34,507 nt of DNA. Source: Nitrospinota bacterium. Lineage in GTDB: Bacteria; UBA8248. The translations under genes were made by a program, and so were the position numbers. The stretch is taken from NCBI GenBank assembly GCA_028820795.1, contig JAPPHK010000079.1, positions 1 through 34,507 of the forward strand, read 5' to 3'. The notes beneath the pieces are model-generated. The model saw nothing but the letters and a program-made list of their open reading frames with translations, was not told the DNA's origin and did not search any database. Positions 32,471 to 34,507 of this stretch are shown here, in pieces (within the stretch, counting starts at the first letter, position 1; each line of letters begins with the position of its first letter).

Positions 32471-34507
32471 ATGGCTAACCTCCGCGGCGACCGCAATTCA
32501 GCTCAGCGCGCCGGAACAGCTTATCGCGGTTCCACCGATCGCGTACCGTTTACGTTCGCTCGCGACGTGGCACACGCGGATGCTGTTCCCGGAACGGACG
32601 ACAATGACGGGGACAGTTGGCGGCAGCATCTGACAGCGGGGGTTGCCGCCAGCCAGGAGGCGATCCGGCAGGCGCAGGCGCGGCTCGATACTTTCGGTAA
32701 TTTTATCGACGAGGACGGCTTCGCCATTGTCAGTGCGGACCAGGCTGGGGCGGGATATGCCTACCTGGCGCACGATGGGGTGTTCACAGGCAATTCGTCG
32801 CCGGCGTTCGTTGCTGGTAATCAGGACACTACTGTTGAAGCGGTCCCGACGGACGGCATTGTGCTCTATATGCGCGTTCCTGGCGGAGTCGATCCGAATG
32901 GTGTGCGTATAGACCACCGGCGCAGAAACTCGCTCGTCGTGTCCTACCCGCGCACCTCGGACGCCTGGCAGCGTAGTCCGAGCCTGCCCGGCCAGTTGGC
33001 GCACTATGACTATTATATCCTGGTCGACGGCGATCTTGGCAGCGTTATCAGTATTTCCGGGGTGCAGGTCAATGATACCTTCGTCATGCGCGTTCACGGG
33101 CACGAAAGTGCTGCGCCGCCTGTCGAGACGCTGGAGGTCATCTCGGATGACGTAGGTGCGCTGCCGGACGCGGCTGACTACCCTGATACTAAGCTGCTTC
33201 TGTGGCGAGGTCAGTTTTATCGCCGGGAGTCCGTCAGCGATGGCGAATTCTCGTTCAGTTTCCGGACCGGTCGATATATCCCTTCCGGCGGCGAGCCATC
33301 GTATGGCGTGGTCCCCGGACAGTTTGGTCAATTCATCGTCAACCCTAACAGCAACTTCGATGACTTGGCGACTGAGTCGGGCTTTGGGACGCTACTTTAT
33401 GTGGATCGGGCCGCTTACCGGGCCGCGAAGGGCAGCAACGAGGCGGCGGGCGATGCTCTCACGCTGAATCTCGTCACGGGTGAGACGCCTTCGCGCAGCG
33501 GTACAATTGAGTTGCGGCATCAAGGTTCTCCCCTCGCAGGGCCGGACGGACGGACCTACATTCCCTTCCAGAGCGCCGATACGATCAGCGTGCTGGATGC
33601 GGACTCCGTGGGCGACGATGTCACGGTCACACTGCAGCGCGGCGGCAGCGACTTTATGACTGTACAGGCCGGCCTACATGTGGAGTGGGTGATCGTCGAG
33701 CTGATCCAGACGCAGCTCAACGCCCAGGCCGTTCAGGAAATCCGCGACCAGCTTGCGAATATGGGCTCTCCGTCCGACCCACATACCAATGAGCGCTTGG
33801 CCTCGTTAGAAGACAAGACTTCCTCGATTACGTTCGATGATGTGTCGGACGTTTGGCTCGCTAACGAAAACACGCCCGACGCGAACGGTAAGTTCCCCTA
33901 CGGCCAATGGGCGTGGGTGCCGAGCGGCGGGAATGCGGCGTCCTACGCGGGGTACGACTACGCCGACGATTTCACCGCGTTCTCCGGGAGCGGATTCGCC
34001 GGTTCCGGTTCGGGTCTTCTGTGGGTTCTGCCCAACAACATCAACTGGAGTCACGTTCGGCTGATTGTTCGTCGATCTGACGGATCCGTGCGAAGCACAG
34101 TCGTCGCACAGTCGCTGCGCAACGCGCCTGCGTCGTTGACGGTGGCAAACCTGCCCGCTCCGCCGCCAGATCACACGATTCGCTGGTCTGCGTCTTCCGA
34201 TAGTGCCCCCTATGCTGTTTCGAACATTCAGGATACAGACACCATTACGCTCGAGACGTTGCAGGAGACTCATGATCCGGTTTGGGGCAGCGATATATCG
34301 GAGGACCTGCGCGAGCGCGTAGCCGCCAACGAGGTGCAGCTTGCTTCGATTAATCAGCAACTCCGTAACGATATTGCCAATCCGGTGTTCCGGGACATCC
34401 TGGAGATCAACGACAATAGCGATTGGGACGGTTCGACTGAGCGGTTCCGCATTTTTTCGCACACGATCAATGATGTTCAGGACGGTGATTTCGTCGAGAT
34501 CGACTGG
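32471..34507 (+). CDS. Modular tail fibre-like protein, C-terminus outside window
   Basis: Open for 679 codons from an ATG directly after the previous stop to the last base. Its start repeats the attachment-type pattern (TAGVAASQEAIRQAQARLDT helix, then GFAIVSADQAG). It continues with beta-rich modules and two short coiled-coil helices (ELIQTQLNAQAVQEIRDQLA near residue 420; EDLRERVAANEVQLASINQQ near residue 620), typical of trimeric fibres. No enzyme motif. The reading frame at the window end is phase-compatible with the S74 fragment at position 1, so in a circular genome it could be the same gene. Confidence 0.75.
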   Translation, partial: MANLRGDRNSAQRAGTAYRGSTDRVPFTFARDVAHADAVPGTDDNDGDSWRQHLTAGVAASQEAIRQAQARLDTFGNFIDEDGFAIVSADQAGAGYAYLAHDGVFTGNSSPAFVAGNQDTTVEAVPTDGIVLYMRVPGGVDPNGVRIDHRRRNSLVVSYPRTSDAWQRSPSLPGQLAHYDYYILVDGDLGSVISISGVQVNDTFVMRVHGHESAAPPVETLEVISDDVGALPDAADYPDTKLLLWRGQFYRRESVSDGEFSFSFRTGRYIPSGGEPSYGVVPGQFGQFIVNPNSNFDDLATESGFGTLLYVDRAAYRAAKGSNEAAGDALTLNLVTGETPSRSGTIELRHQGSPLAGPDGRTYIPFQSADTISVLDADSVGDDVTVTLQRGGSDFMTVQAGLHVEWVIVELIQTQLNAQAVQEIRDQLANMGSPSDPHTNERLASLEDKTSSITFDDVSDVWLANENTPDANGKFPYGQWAWVPSGGNAASYAGYDYADDFTAFSGSGFAGSGSGLLWVLPNNINWSHVRLIVRRSDGSVRSTVVAQSLRNAPASLTVANLPAPPPDHTIRWSASSDSAPYAVSNIQDTDTITLETLQETHDPVWGSDISEDLRERVAANEVQLASINQQLRNDIANPVFRDILEINDNSDWDGSTERFRIFSHTINDVQDGDFVEIDW

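Overview
The window is part of the genome of a tailed double-stranded DNA bacteriophage (Caudoviricetes). It has a terminase small subunit, terminase large subunit, portal, scaffold and major capsid protein in packaging/head order, plus a phage replication module. There are no ribosomal, metabolic or host housekeeping genes. The very large internal-virion-type protein and the absence of any recognisable tape measure, sheath or tube gene point to a podovirus-like virion. The tail genes are only partly inside the window, so this is an inference. Base composition is GC-rich, consistent with a proteobacterial host, but the host cannot be named from this sequence. No integrase or prophage repressor pair is seen, so a virulent lifestyle is more likely than a temperate one.

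Layout. (1) 1-7651, rightward: the last 57 codons of a tail protein with a Peptidase_S74-type intramolecular chaperone, two small or medium unknown virion-associated proteins, and a 1874-residue polyvalent protein with a zincin motif and membrane segments. (2) 7656-21006, leftward: one long, tightly packed operon in which most stops and starts overlap. From promoter-proximal to distal it holds small early proteins (zinc-ribbon-like, ribbon-helix-helix, DUF7666-like), a Cas4-like Fe-S nuclease, a Sak4-like ATPase with a probable SSB, a MazG-like pyrophosphohydrolase, an Xre-type regulator, a RecD/Dda-like helicase, a HAD phosphatase, two tiny membrane proteins, a ParB-methyltransferase fusion, a UDG-exonuclease-PolA fusion, a DUF3310 protein, a DUF3987-like helicase and a 36-residue basic protein. 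(3) 21007-21884: a divergent non-coding control region with 31-bp tandem repeats, a 21-base A tract and promoter-like sequences; it is the best candidate for an origin or early control region. (4) 21885-34507, rightward: one solitary gene closed by a strong terminator, then TerS, a PD-(D/E)XK nuclease, TerL, portal, an Acb2/Tad1-like protein, a small acidic protein, scaffold, major capsid protein, a small protein and two large tail or fibre-like proteins. The last of these is open at the window edge.

How it fits together. The leftward operon supplies DNA replication (helicases, polymerase, SSB), recombination (Sak4-like ATPase, Cas4-like nuclease), nucleotide-pool cleaning (MazG-like, HAD) and DNA marking (methyltransferase). 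The rightward operon builds and fills the head and attaches the tail. A probable cyclic-nucleotide sponge (anti-CBASS/anti-Thoeris) sits inside the head operon.

The most unusual signal is a 29-bp imperfect palindrome found five times, only between genes. Its stem is conserved, its five-base loop varies, and its outer base pairs change in a compensatory way. Three copies sit within about 15 bases after the stop codon of a major gene (tail protein, DNA polymerase, capsid). It looks like a phage-specific RNA hairpin (processing, termination or stability element) or an operator family.
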